A DNA stretch of 64,000 bases from Hamiltosporidium tvaerminnensis (taxonomy: Eukaryota > Microsporidia > Dubosqiidae), in assembly GCA_022605425.2 (NCBI GenBank), contig JAKIMF020000001.1, positions 2,234,501-2,298,500 of the forward strand, read 5' to 3'. Shown piece after piece: positions 32,261 through 43,093 of the stretch. Each line of letters starts with the position of its first letter. The stretch's first letter is position 1. The position numbers were made by a program, and so were the translations under genes. A model generated the notes under the pieces. That model searched no databases. It saw nothing but the letters and a program-made list of their open reading frames with translations, and had not been told where the DNA came from.

Positions 32261-33025
32261 TTAAATGACAAGCAGAGGAAGTTCTACCAATTTATGTAAG
32301 GCTTTTTCACTAAAATGATTGTGGCCTTCAACTGTACCTTCGAATTGGACGATAAAGTTTTTTATTTCTTTAATTTCATCGGTTTTATTTGTTTTAATTC
32401 CAATAGATACGGATAAAGTATTTTCGTTTGCTTCTAAAAATATTATAATGTATTTATCCTTAGAACTGTTGATGTATTTGTATAAAAAGTTGAGTAACTG
32501 TAAAAAAACATTACCATTGCTCTTTTTTAAGGTGGTTTTTAATCCTACCTGTGTTAAAAAATCGAATTGTATAACTTCATAGAAATCTTTCATTTTATCA
32601 AAATTCCAGATATATTTCAAGGTGTTTTCTTCTTTGAAATACACCGTTGCTTCATTTGGATCTCTTTGAATTTCATCTTTCCTTGCTTTTATTTTGTCTA
32701 ATTCTTCATCTAATTTTTTTTCTTGTTTTTGAAAATATGAAAATGAATTTTCCATATAAGTCTCAGTCTTATCGTAAGATTCTTCTTTCATCCTACAAAC
32801 TACACCATAATACTTATTGTCTTTTTTCTTAACAACGATTCCTACTTTGTTTTTCAAACAATCTACCATAGATATAATATCTTCTAGCGAAATCTTACTT
32901 TCGGAAATTATACCTTCCATTTTTTCACATAAAAGTTCTGCTCTATAGTGTGATTCTACAAATAGAGTTAATCCGATAGATATAACAATTATAATTAGAA
33001 GCTTAATTGCCACATTTTTACTCAT
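32261..33025 (-). CDS. Membrane-anchored or secreted protein, paralogue of the one at 14.6-15.3 kb
   Basis: 254 residues. One N-terminal hydrophobic helix (about 6-23, LLIIIVISIGLTLFV) precedes a hydrophilic body, so it is a signal peptide or type II anchor. Residues about 80-125 are charged and helical (coiled-coil-like). Residues 140-181 align without gaps to 126-167 of the protein at 14591-15301, sharing a leading W, then E, F, GL, TL, N, FL, L and FL at the same spacing. A beta-rich C-terminal part follows (YIIIFLEANENTLSVSIGI). No known family recognised. Like its paralogue it lacks a CCC/GGG motif upstream of the ATG, which may mean a different expression class. Confidence 0.75.
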   Translation of the reverse strand: MSKNVAIKLLIIIVISIGLTLFVESHYRAELLCEKMEGIISESKISLEDIISMVDCLKNKVGIVVKKKDNKYYGVVCRMKEESYDKTETYMENSFSYFQKQEKKLDEELDKIKARKDEIQRDPNEATVYFKEENTLKYIWNFDKMKDFYEVIQFDFLTQVGLKTTLKKSNGNVFLQLLNFLYKYINSSKDKYIIIFLEANENTLSVSIGIKTNKTDEIKEIKNFIVQFEGTVEGHNHFSEKALHKLVELPLLVI

Positions 33026-34349
33026 AATTTTTTTAAAAAAATTATAAATTTATATTTTCAAAAATAAAAATAAATCAACTAGAGCTTACTTTCAGATAAT
33101 ATATCTTTATTTTATGTTTACTCCCTAGTATATATTATTTTAATTGGTTAATTAAAATATTTTTTAATATACGTGGTATTAAATATTGAATTTCCCTTAG
33201 TATTATTAGTTAAAATAGAATAATAAATAACTTTTCTTTAATTTTCCTATACATTTTTAACGAATAAAAAATCAAAAAAATATATTTAAATCTTACAAAC
33301 AATAAACAGAAAATATACTTTATAAGTATCTTACAAAATTTTGATCAAACTAAACCAATTTTTAAATAAAAAAGAGTATTTTATTCCGTATGTGCATCAT
33401 TAGAATGAATTTTTAAAATAACAAAGACAGAAGTAAGTTTCTTCGAATATGCGATGATATTGTCTTAATCTGGGAATATAAAGCATTTAAACTGTTTTCA
33501 GCAGAAAAATTAAAATAATATATATTCAGATTTAAAGTTAATTACAGAATGTGCACACAATTTTCTGTTTCTTATATAATATAAATCTTTTACAGTGTGT
33601 TATTTAGGTATACTAGAGAAATATCATCTCACCTAAAGTTTTTTTAAGTTTATAAATTATTTTTTTCATTCGAAAAATTGTTACAGCGAGTTATTAAGAA
33701 CAATTATAAAATATATAAAAATATGAAAAGAACGTAATTATTACATAAAATATCTAAAATCTAGAATACATAGCGTTAAATGAATAAGAATAATAAAACT
33801 GGGTTTTTTTTGAATTCAAAAAGCTTAAATAGAAAGTGTTCTATTAAAAATATAAAAATTAATCAACTAAGAACTACACATATATTTTGTTGGTTATAAC
33901 ATACCTTGAATCATAAAAAAGATATTTCAATAAATCAACGGAAAAAAAAATAAAAATTATATGCCAAAAAAAATTGAATTTCAGCAAGCGATTTATACGT
34001 TGTAACTTTATTTATTTTTAGTCAAGCTATAAAAAAATTATCGAAATACCACAATTTAAAAGTAATATCAGACAATATAACATCTTAGGTTAAAAAAATA
34101 TCAACCGTATTATAAACGCAAAAGATAAAAACAAAGCAACGTGTTTATTCATATTTTTTTATTGTATTATATACTGATTTACATCCTTAGACAAGATGTT
34201 TGAATCCTAATTTTAAGTGTTATAGGTAAAAAGAAAACTGGGATTGTCAATAGCATTATCACAACTTATTATTAGTATATGTGAAGGATACCCTTCACTC
34301 TTCTATCTTTTTATATATTTTCTTAAATTATGAGTTTAAAAATATTTTC
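33026..34349. other. AT-rich intergenic DNA
   Basis: No gene, RNA or repeat recognised. Confidence 0.4.
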
Positions 34350-35165
34350 TTCTGATTAAATATTTATTCTCCCTTCACCTACTTTATTCTTATCATCTTC
34401 CAAATGCAACTCTTTATATATGTTTATTATCAATTCAGATAATAGTTACTTCAGAAAAAATTATTTCTAAAATGGTGTTTGGTTTAAATTTTTAACCCAT
34501 TCTTTCTCATTGCCTGTTATTTTGAAGAATTTAATCGTTCTTCATGTATTTTTGCAGCTTTTTTTTGCAATTCTAATGCTTTATGACAAAGCATTTGACA
34601 TTATCCCGGACTCAAGTCTTCTTTGTGATTGAAAGAAATTTTTTCACATAAGGTTTTATACTATCGATGAAATGTATGCCTCTACATTCATAAGTATATG
34701 TAGTCTTTTCTGATATGTCTTATGGTATTTTGTCACAATATCGTTCCTGTATATCACATACAGAATCATCTCCAAAAATTATAAATAAGAACTAACTCAT
34801 TTGCTAAACAAAGGCCTACTCCCTAGGTTCCTTTTTTTCCAGTATTTGAAGTGAATCTTGGGAACTAATTCTTATTTCAATAAGAGTTATCCTTTTTTGT
34901 CTCCTGTCCAAAATAAATATATCGAGTCTATTGTTCCGAATCTTGACATCAGTTTTTATACCGGTATCCACTCTTATTACGCATACATAATTGAATAAAC
35001 TTTTGAACTGAATAACTCTTAAATCATTTTGTAGATTCGAATTTGTATCCATTGGGTAGTAGTAAATATATGCACCCAAGCACCTCATAACACGATAAGT
35101 GTAATTATGCCTAGGATCGTCTTATTTCGAATGTCCAAATATTTTACAGTTCAATCAGATTAAAT
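34350..35165 (-). mobile_element. Diverged 3' part of an RLE LINE copy
   Basis: The reverse complement aligns with the element from the zinc knuckle region through the endonuclease core to near the 3' end. An open piece of 90 codons (34816-35088) still reads RVDTGIKTDVKIRNNRLDIFILD and LIEIRISSQDSLQILE, so the PD core has become LD. The rest is broken by stops and small indels. Confidence 0.8.
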
Positions 35166-35329
35166 ATCTATACGAAATAAAATTTATAAACTTGGTTTTT
35201 AAATATTTTCTTCTGTGTCATTTTTTTATTTTTATCTCACTCTAAATACCTTTTTTTATACTGCTCTTTATACTATTACAATACATAGAAACCCTAAAGA
35301 AAAGTATCAACATGTGTTTTTCATCAAAT

Positions 35330-35703
35330 AAACCGTGTTATTAAGCATTAAATAATATCCAAGAAGTCTTTTTTTTACGATTAGCATAATAAACAGAAGA
35401 TCTATTTTAAAAAGGAGGTAAACTTGCTTTTATATTTTGTATTTCGTCGTCATCTGATTTATATGATAAGGAGTATATCTCTGATATTTTATTTCTATGA
35501 TTTTCACCTTCTTTTTACCGGTAGCTTTGAACATTCAAAAATGTGTTTTTGAATGAATCAAGTGGAATAAATCCATATACATCTCAATCTGACAAAGTAC
35601 CTAAACTTCTAATCTTCATGGAATCAAAGCTCACACTCTGAATCATTAAATAATCTAGAAAAGCCTTACGTGTGTCATCTTTAATAGTATTATAAGCTTT
35701 CAT
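35330..35703 (-). pseudogene. Decayed protein-coding gene with retained promoter motif
   Basis: From ATG at 35703 the minus strand reads MKAYNTIKDDTRKAFLDYLM and onward in one frame for about 120 codons, broken by three isolated stops before a double stop near 35341. Between stops the composition is coding-like (for example KNKISEIYSLSYKSDDDE-type text). A CCCTTA motif on the sense strand lies about 20 bases before the ATG (complement of CCC at 35724-35726), as in functional genes here. It is therefore best read as a recently dead host gene. I do not recognise the product. Confidence 0.5.
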
Positions 35704-35759
35704 TTAAACAAGATAATTTTTAAGGGCACAAAAATATTTTTTTTTTATATTGAAACATG

Positions 35760-36859
35760 TTCACGATTGATTCTCTTTTTCTTCTTAATCTATTTTTAAA
35801 ATGAGTTCAAAGATTTATAAAAATGTATTAATCAAATTTTTTCTTTCGTATAAAACCAAACCTATTTAAAACTACAAATTCAATCTTTTATACATTTTAA
35901 GTACAAAGCAATTCAAAAATGATTATTAAAAGTAAAATAAATACATATTAAGTCTAAATTTATTCGAAGGTCTTTTAATACATAGTATCACTGTTTCTAT
36001 ATATCTGAGATTATATATAGAAAATAGATCTATTACGAAAAAAATATAATTTTAGCTCAATAATTACTAAAAACAGTTATAATTGTCATTTTCTTATTTA
36101 CGTAACACATTTTCACTATGGAATCAGTTTAACTGAAATATTTGTTCGCTAAGAAAAAATATTTGTAATATTTTTTAAGAATTATAAATATTTTAATGTT
36201 TAGTTCCTCATTTTAAATTTGAATTTTTTAGTTATTTAATTTGTAAATATTTTATTTATCAACGACTATAATATAACTAAAATATCCTTGCATATAGATT
36301 TGCTAGTTTTTTTGTTCTTTTTACCATCAAATTTTTAATCTCAATGAAGATTTTATTTATTGATAAATATAAAAACTGACTATAAAATATTTGAAATAAT
36401 GAAGTGTTTATATCAGCCACAGATGTATTATAAGATATCAAGTAAAAGTTTTAGAACAAAGTAATAATAGAGAAATAAAAATTTATTAGAAACAACCATG
36501 AACTAACAAAACGATACACTTGTTTAAAAGACCTAATATGGTTTTATAAAAATAACCGTTAAATACATAAAAAAATAGGAATAAAAAGAAATTATAATAA
36601 ATCAATATTTATTAGAAACCATATCACTTATACCTATTTCTATGCTTTCTCCTTTGTCTCTTAAGCTTACGCATTCTTTTCTTCTTCCACTTTTCTCTCA
36701 TTCGAAGGGTAAAATTTTATTTTTTTAAAAAAGGAACAAATTTGAGTAACCAATCATTTTTCTAAAATTTAAATTTTTGAAACAAAGTGTTTCAGAAGTA
36801 TGAAAAATCAAAAGAAATATTGGTAGATGAGTTGATTGATAATAATATAAATATAGAAT
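35760..36859. other. AT-rich intergenic DNA
   Basis: Nothing recognised. Confidence 0.4.
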
Positions 36860-37218
36860 AGATACTTAGTGCTCTATGAGTATATTATTTATATCTTGTA
36901 AGTTCAGAAAAAATAAATAGAAAAGAAAATTGATAAATAAATTTTAAAATAGGTACTTACTGCTCTATGAGTATATTATTTATATCTTGTAAGTTCAGTA
37001 AAAAAAATAGAAAAGAAAATTAATAAATAAATTTTAAAATAGATACTTAGTGCTCTATGAGTATATTATTTATATCTTGTAAGTTCAGTAAAAAAAATAG
37101 AAAAGAAAATTAATAAATAAATTTTAAAATAGGTACTTACTGCTCTATGAGTATATTATTTATATCTTGTAAGTTCAGAAAAAAAAAATAGAAAAGAAAA
37201 TTAATAAAAAAATAAATT
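36860..37218. repeat. 90-bp tandem repeat, four units, upstream of CCT gamma
   Basis: Units start at 36860, 36951, 37041 and 37131. Units 1 and 3 begin agatacttag, and units 2 and 4 begin aggtacttac, which hints at a two-unit higher-order pattern. The array ends about 70 bases before the ATG at 37291, so it may lie in or near the promoter. Confidence 0.92.
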
Positions 37219-37279
37219 TTAAAAGAAATATTTTTTTGCAAAACCGTTTTTTTTTTTAAAAATAAATGTAAATATTTTA

Positions 37280-37282
37280 CCC
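37280..37282 (+). promoter_or_regulatory. CCC motif upstream of CCT gamma
   Basis: ttacccttaaaaaa runs into the ATG at 37291, with CCC eight bases before it. Confidence 0.6.
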
Positions 37283-37290
37283 TTAAAAAA

Positions 37291-38877
37291 ATGCAACAAC
37301 AGCCGATGAAATATTTTGTTTTAGTCAAGGAATCACCAATACAAATTCAAAAAAACAATGCCAATGCTGCTGCTGCAGTGGCCACACTAGTAAAAACGTG
37401 TTTGGGACCACGAGCAATGCAAAAAATGATTTTGACCAAAATAGGTTCTATTGAAGTGACAAACGATGGAAACGCAATTTTAAGAGAATTAGATGTATCT
37501 AATCCAGCAGCAAAAATAATTATTGAGTTGGCAAGAACACAAGATGATGAGGTAGGTGATGGAACGACATCAGTTATAATTCTTACATCTGAGATTTTGG
37601 GGCAGATGATACCAATTTTAGAAAATAATGTACATCCAGTGGTTGTTTCAAATTTTTTATCCAAATTACTTATTTTTTGTCAAAATCATCTTAAAAAGAT
37701 TTCTTATGACGTTGAAAATAAAAATGAAGAAAAATTAAAAATTATAAGATCAAGTATTAATACAAAAATATGTTCGATGTTTGGAGTAAAAATTGAAGAA
37801 TTGGCACTTAAGGCAGTTCAAATTGTAGGAATTGAAGAAATGGGTATGAAGAGATGTGATATTAAAAAATATGTAAGAATAGAGAAAATTGCAGGTGGAG
37901 ATTTTTCTGAATGCCGGGTAGTTGATGGTTTGATTTTAAATAAAAATATTGTGCATTCTCAGATGAGAAGAAGAATTGAAAATCCAAGAATAATTATTCT
38001 TGATTTTCCTTTGGAATATAAAAAAGGTGAAAGTCAAACAAATTTTGAATTTAGAAACGAAGAAGATTTTACCAGGGCATTGGAAATTGAAGAAGAACAA
38101 GTAAAAATTGTTGTTGAAAATATTTTAAAATTCAAACCAGATATTGTAGTTACAGAGAAAGGAATCTGTGACTATGCACTTTCTATTTTGTATTCTAATA
38201 ATGTCACCGCTCTTAGAAGATTAAAGAAAACTGAGAGTGAAAGATTAAGCAGTATTTCTGGTGCATCCATAATTTCTTCATCAGATGATATCCAAGAGAA
38301 ACATGTAGGAATCGATTGCGGTCTTTTTGAATATGAAAAGATAGGCGATGAATATTATTGTAACTTTTTGGAAAGTAGAAAACAAAAAGCGTGTAGCGTT
38401 ATTCTTAGAGGTTCCAGTAAAGATATTTTAAACGAACTTGAAAGAAATTTCAATGATGCAATAAAAGTGGCAAAAAATATTTTTTTCTCCCCAAAATTGG
38501 TAACAGGCGCAGGTTCTACAGAAATTTCATTGGCCAAACTTTTAGAAAGTTCAAATTTTTATTTAAACGGTACAGAAACAGAAAAGAAAATTACATTGGG
38601 ATTAGCAGAGGCATTTAGAAATATTCCAGCGATTTTGGCTGCAAATAGTGGTGTCCATTCTCCTTTGAGTGTGGTTTCTAAATTGGAAAAGAAACACGAT
38701 GAAAATCATTATTATGGTATTGATGGTATAACAGGAGATGTTGTAGATATGCGTGGTAAGATTGTAGAACCTTTGGTTGTGAAACTACAATATATTAAAT
38801 CTGCAATTGAAACTGCTATTTTGCTTATGAGAGTAGATGGTATTATTTATTCAAGTAAGGCACAGCAATTGGAATAA
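37291..38877 (+). CDS. CCT3: T-complex protein 1 gamma subunit (CCT3)
   Basis: 528 residues, full length for a CCT subunit. It is one of eight paralogues in the ATP-dependent cytosolic TRiC/CCT chaperonin that folds actin and tubulin. Seen: CLGPRAMQKMIL and VTNDGNAILREL near 37-66, the ATPase motif GDGTTSV at 89-95, and the gamma-type block RRRIENPRIIILDFPLEYKK followed by GESQT and EEDFTRALEIEEEQ. GITGD and RVDGIIYSSK stand at the C-terminal end. The block after RRxIENPRI separates gamma from other CCT subunits. CCC stands before the ATG. The stop codon lies at the edge of a long T/A-rich hexamer run. Confidence 0.95.
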   Translation: MQQQPMKYFVLVKESPIQIQKNNANAAAAVATLVKTCLGPRAMQKMILTKIGSIEVTNDGNAILRELDVSNPAAKIIIELARTQDDEVGDGTTSVIILTSEILGQMIPILENNVHPVVVSNFLSKLLIFCQNHLKKISYDVENKNEEKLKIIRSSINTKICSMFGVKIEELALKAVQIVGIEEMGMKRCDIKKYVRIEKIAGGDFSECRVVDGLILNKNIVHSQMRRRIENPRIIILDFPLEYKKGESQTNFEFRNEEDFTRALEIEEEQVKIVVENILKFKPDIVVTEKGICDYALSILYSNNVTALRRLKKTESERLSSISGASIISSSDDIQEKHVGIDCGLFEYEKIGDEYYCNFLESRKQKACSVILRGSSKDILNELERNFNDAIKVAKNIFFSPKLVTGAGSTEISLAKLLESSNFYLNGTETEKKITLGLAEAFRNIPAILAANSGVHSPLSVVSKLEKKHDENHYYGIDGITGDVVDMRGKIVEPLVVKLQYIKSAIETAILLMRVDGIIYSSKAQQLE

Positions 38878-39120
38878 ATATTTTTATTTTTATTTTTATT
38901 TTTATTTTTAGATCTGGATTTGGATTTATTTCTATTTTTATTTTTATTCTTATTTTTATTTTATTTTATTTCTATTTCTATTTTTATTTTTAGATTTGGA
39001 TTTTTAATATTCTTTGAAGGTTTAATTTTTATATTCATTTCTATTTTTTTATTGGATTCAGTCTTGTTTTTAAGTTTTTTCATAGTTTTTTTTCTAAAGA
39101 CTTGTAAATTATTTTTTTAA
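38878..39120 (+). repeat. T-rich low-complexity run (tattttt units)
   Basis: Begins directly at the CCT gamma stop codon and consists of repeated ttttta/tttcta units with a few gatttgg interruptions. The frame inside it is only Phe/Leu/Ile repeats and is not a gene. It may act as the 3' end region of the upstream mRNA. Confidence 0.8.
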
Positions 39121-40289
39121 TGGTTCTTTTCCAATTTAGCCATTTTTACATAACTTGTAGCTACGTATATTATAGGAAAAGACTTAATCGTATTTCATTC
39201 TTCGAGTATTTGTCCTTAATATTCCTAAGTATTCATTACTTCTCTTTTTAATATAACATTTTCTTCTTTATTTCATTTAAATAAATTCTCGTGTATTGCA
39301 ATTCTATGGTAGAGATTAAGTGAGTAATGAGTAATTTTAGAAATATACAATGGGTTGTCTTAGTTGATGTTGTCTTGTAAACATATTTTTTAAGAAATAG
39401 TAGCAGCTGAAAAAAAATACTTTGATCTAGATAAACACATCTTAATATATATGTTTTTATATTTGGTGTGTTTATTGAAGAATATTTCTTGAATTCTTGA
39501 TTAAGCTTACCAATCTAAATTAAACTAAAAAAATGCCAGGAAAATTTTAAAATTTTAGAAAGCTCTAAAAAATATAAAGTGAAACTTAAAATAAAAACAA
39601 AAAGACTACTTTTAAACAAGGAATACTATATTAAGTAAACAACTGTTATAAAGAAAGATAACGATTGTATTTTTTTAATATTCTTAGTACCTTAGAAAAC
39701 CTACGAATTCTTTTAGAAGGACTTTTGGTAGAAATTACGTATATATGCTCTAAACATATTTCTATGTTCATGAAAAGTTTTAGAATATTACTAGGAACAA
39801 TTTAATCGAATTGTTTACCGGTGAAAGTTGTAATGCGTTTATCTCTCTTTCCACGTGAATTGACCTTCGATTAATTCTGATAAAAATATCATACTAGAAG
39901 TTTTAATAAGATTTATTGACTGTTACAAATACATAAATATTTATAGCTGTTATTTTTTTCACATTTAAAACAAGATATATTTATTTTTGAAATGTTATTT
40001 TTTTATTCTTCATTTCTAAAGCCTGTATTTAGTAATCTTTTACCTTAAAAAAAGTAAATTTCTAATTTTGATTCTAACAACATATTTTAGAGTCAATTCT
40101 CTTTAAAAAGTAAATATTTCTCTTCTGGAGTTGCTCTGAATCACGAAAACACGATTTAAAAATAGGAATTACAAATTTATATTTTATTTGTAGCAGAAAG
40201 ATTTATCAGTGCATATTTCAGTAATAATGAATTTATTTACTATATATTGATCTTTTAAAAAATATTTACAGTGAAATTTTAATCATATT
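39121..40289. other. AT-rich intergenic DNA
   Basis: No gene or repeat recognised. Confidence 0.4.
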
Positions 40290-40636
40290 TAACAGTCTAA
40301 GCGATTCCTTTTGATCGACAGAGAAGACTTGAGTCAAAACCAAATCCCGAAGGGAGCTGGCAAAAAGTGACGATTGGCCTTATTAAAAGTGCTTAATATA
40401 CGAGGAACCAATATATCTTTTATGACAAGCTATTAAGGATGAAAATGGTGTTAAAAATGCGTGAACATAAAATATTTTTTGTTTTATTTTACATGAAGCC
40501 ACCACACTCGAGAAACTGACAATAAATATAAAAGAACAGTCGGATTTAGAAGAAGATTTTGAGGGTTTTAAAGTAGAGAGGAAAACTTTAGAAATTTGAA
40601 AATGATTTTACCTAAAATTTTATTAAAAATTTATAT
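40290..40636 (+). mobile_element. RLE LINE 3' fragment, degenerate
   Basis: Matches the last ~350 bases of the element: cctttgatcgacagagaagacttgagtca, the acidic tail region and a tail ending in aattttattaaaaa. Several stops and indels. Confidence 0.75.
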
Positions 40637-41400
40637 TTATCGAGTATAAATTTATTCCTTAAAAAATACTAATTTTGCTTGTAAAAAGTTCACAAAAAGT
40701 TCTTTTTAAAACGTGCATTATAATCGTATTAAAACAGAAGCAAATTTTTTTTTCTGAAGACTGATTTGATATTATTCAAATAGGAATGAATCGATATTGA
40801 TTAATGTATATGCAGTAAGGCCACTAAAAGCGATTTAATCTAATTATTCAAAACAAGCATCTAATATAGATTTAAAAAATATTAACCTGTATCAATAAAT
40901 ATTATTGTGCGAAATTGCAGAATACTTTTTTTATTTACTGTTTCAAAATATATAATTAATATTATACACGCAAATATATTTAGAACGCAAATTAATACAA
41001 CCATTAAATATATTGAACACCGTTCTAAAATAACTTATATATTGAGAGAATTTGAATTCAATCCAAATTACTAAATTATAAGTATTGATGTATTTCATAC
41101 AAAAAAAACACAATTATTTCGTTATTTTACTCAAATATAATGCAAGAAAACAACCAATCAATCTTCAAATACTCGTAAAAACTAATATTATTTATCAAAT
41201 AATATTTTTAAATAAAAAAAAATTTCCTATCAAAACAACAAATAATTTTTGAGTCTCAAAATATAAAATAGCTAAAAAAAAGATAAAAATACATCAAAAA
41301 TGGTTTTCAACGTACAAATTCTGAAACAAATTTATTCAGATTATTTCAACCAATTTTTCTAAAATTTTTTCTGTTCATTTTATAAATAAGTATAATACTT
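40637..41400. other. AT-rich intergenic DNA
   Basis: Nothing recognised. Confidence 0.4.
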
Positions 41401-41403
41401 CTT

Positions 41404-41408
41404 CCCCC
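41404..41408 (+). promoter_or_regulatory. C-run before the 46-residue gene
   Basis: cttcccccttata precedes the ATG at 41414. C-runs are rare in this AT-rich DNA and recur just before starts. Confidence 0.45.
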
Positions 41409-41413
41409 TTATA

Positions 41414-41554
41414 ATGACTCATAGTTATAATGAATATGAAGAAGAAAAGGTGCTTAATAATATTATTCTAATTTCAAAAATAAAAAAGCATTCAGATGAA
41501 GTTGGAATTAAATTACTTAAATTTTATGAAAAAACATATAATCTTAAGTTTTAG
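41414..41554 (+). CDS. Small 46-residue protein, unknown
   Basis: Short frame MTHSYNEYEEEKVLNNIILI to a C-terminal YEKTYNLKF. Support is a CCCCC run (41404-41408) five bases before the ATG, the same start-proximal signal as established genes here, and coding-like amino-acid use (acidic N-terminus, amphipathic helix). No family recognised. It could be a small subunit of a larger complex. Chance is possible given the size. Confidence 0.45.
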   Translation: MTHSYNEYEEEKVLNNIILISKIKKHSDEVGIKLLKFYEKTYNLKF

Positions 41555-41566
41555 AAATTTGGAATT

Positions 41567-41700
41567 TTTTTTAAAAAGAATAGAAATTTTGTTAAAAGTA
41601 AGAACCTGAGTGTTAGAATCAATAAAATATTTTTTTTAAAAAGAATAGAAATTTTGCTAAAAGTAAGAATCTAATTTTTAGAATTATTAAAATATTTTTT
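41567..41700. repeat. 65-bp tandem duplication
   Basis: aaaaagaatagaaattttg recurs at 41573 and 41638, with matching sequence downstream of each. Lies just after the small gene. Confidence 0.85.
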
Positions 41701-42102
41701 TTGATTTAAAATTGTATAAATGAATTATTTTCGGTAAGTAAATATTAAATTTTTACTAAGTCTTTTTTTCAGTATTTTTTATAAATTTAGCTTACAAAAA
41801 AAATCTAATTCTTCTTTTGAATGCCTCCTTTATTTATTTGGTAGCTTTCCTATTAAAATTTCTTGTTCATTTCTTGATTAACAGTTTACATAATTATGCC
41901 TCCTTTTATCCAATCTATATCTTTCTCATAAAAATCTCTTTTACTTATCAATTGTCCTATTTTAAAACGCCTTCTTTTATCCAATCTATATCTTTCTTAT
42001 TAAAGCTTGTTAGTATGACTTACGTAAAAAATATTAAATGAAACACAAAAATAAAAATATAAAAACTCAATAAAATTTACTCAATCTAAATTTATTTACA
42101 TT

Positions 42103-42543
42103 CTAATCATCATCATTGCCATCTATAGATTCTATGAGTGAATTGTGTCTTGCTCTGGGTCTTCCGTTTTTTATTCCTTCTTTGTATTTAACAAAATATT
42201 TTCTAGTAAGTTCTGCATAATATGGCATACCAAGTTGTTCCATTGCTCTTATAAGATCATCTCCTGTCAGTGTTTTTCTATTTTCACTTTCACAAATTTC
42301 TTTTGCCATACATGTAACAACTGCAATAAACTCACTTGCAGATTTCTGCATAAGTTCTTTGGCATCTTTAGCTACTTTGGCCACTTTTGGTATGGGATTT
42401 TTCATTATTTTTGAAATATTTGCTATTGGAAGCAATCTGTCAGTAGTCTTTAAATTAGCAAGATATGTTTCGTCCATATCTTCACTACTTTCTTCATTTT
42501 TATTATTGCGATTGTGTTTCATATTTGTTTTGTTTTGCTCCAT
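42103..42543 (-). CDS. HAP3: HAP3/NF-YB-like histone-fold transcription factor
   Basis: 146 residues. A charged N-terminal tail is followed by a histone fold from about residue 36 to 125, beginning DRLLPIANISKIMKN and continuing through SKDAKE-like AKDAKELMQKSASEFI and RKTLTGDDLIRAMEQLGM. DRxLPIANxxxIMK and the NRKTLTGDDLxxAM block are typical of NF-YB/HAP3, which pairs with HAP5/NF-YC and binds CCAAT boxes. Dpb4/POLE3 is a related alternative, but its start differs (LPNAxITRIIK). A CCC motif on the sense strand (complement at 42557-42559) lies 13 bases before the ATG. It is divergent from PUS1. Confidence 0.85.
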   Translation of the reverse strand: MEQNKTNMKHNRNNKNEESSEDMDETYLANLKTTDRLLPIANISKIMKNPIPKVAKVAKDAKELMQKSASEFIAVVTCMAKEICESENRKTLTGDDLIRAMEQLGMPYYAELTRKYFVKYKEGIKNGRPRARHNSLIESIDGNDDD

Positions 42544-42556
42544 TGATTTTTATCAA

Positions 42557-42559
42557 GGG
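42557..42559 (-). promoter_or_regulatory. CCC motif upstream of the HAP3-like gene
   Basis: Sense strand reads tttcccttgataaaaatca then ATG. Confidence 0.55.
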
Positions 42560-42684
42560 AAAAGTTTTATAAGAAAATATTTGTAGATTTGATTGTAATA
42601 AATGAAAATATGTTTCTCCATATTTTTTTAAGATTGATTGGTACTTTGAAAAAAGTAAGAAATGTCATTTTTTTTTATAATTTT

Positions 42685-42850
42685 TTTATATTCTAATTGA
42701 CTATCTGTATTTGTATCAACAGAAGTTTTTTTGGTTTTAATTGACTATTTGTTTTATCAGTATATTAGTATCAACAGAAGTTTTTTTGATTTTAATTGTC
42801 TATTTGTTTTATCAGTATATTAGTATCGATTGAAGTTTTTTTTAGTTTTA
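42685..42850. repeat. 55-bp tandem repeat in the HAP3/PUS1 divergent region
   Basis: gtatcaac/gtatcgat blocks recur at 42713, 42768 and 42823, 55 bases apart, each followed by agaagtttttttgg/gatttt. Three units, the last diverged. It lies within the 550 bp shared by two divergent genes. Confidence 0.85.
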
Positions 42851-43082
42851 AATCTTTTGCAAAAAAATACAGAGTTGGTTTATAAAAAATATAAATTTCA
42901 CGTTTTTTTTGATAAATTTACAATGAGAAGATCAAAATGTTTTTATTACTATGCATAGTAGTTATTTGTTTCGATTTTATTACAAAAAAATTTTTTATGA
43001 TTTAATTCAATTCATTTTATTATCATAAATTCAAGTTGTTTTTTAAAAAAATATCGAAAATATAATTTATTTTATGAATGAG

Positions 43083-43091
43083 TAACCGTTA
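43083..43091 (+). promoter_or_regulatory. TAACCGTTA motif before PUS1
   Basis: taaccgtta lies two bases before the ATG at 43094. The same core precedes the kinase at 51608-51616 and, as taccgcta, the membrane protein at 58549-58557. Confidence 0.5.
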
Positions 43092-43093
43092 CA

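Noticed and set aside
36860-37218. CRISPR-like array
   Set aside because: Units are directly adjacent near-identical 90-mers with no unique spacers, and the genome is eukaryotic.
38920-39120. 66-codon Phe/Leu repeat frame
   Set aside because: Simple translation of the T-rich hexamer run after CCT gamma.
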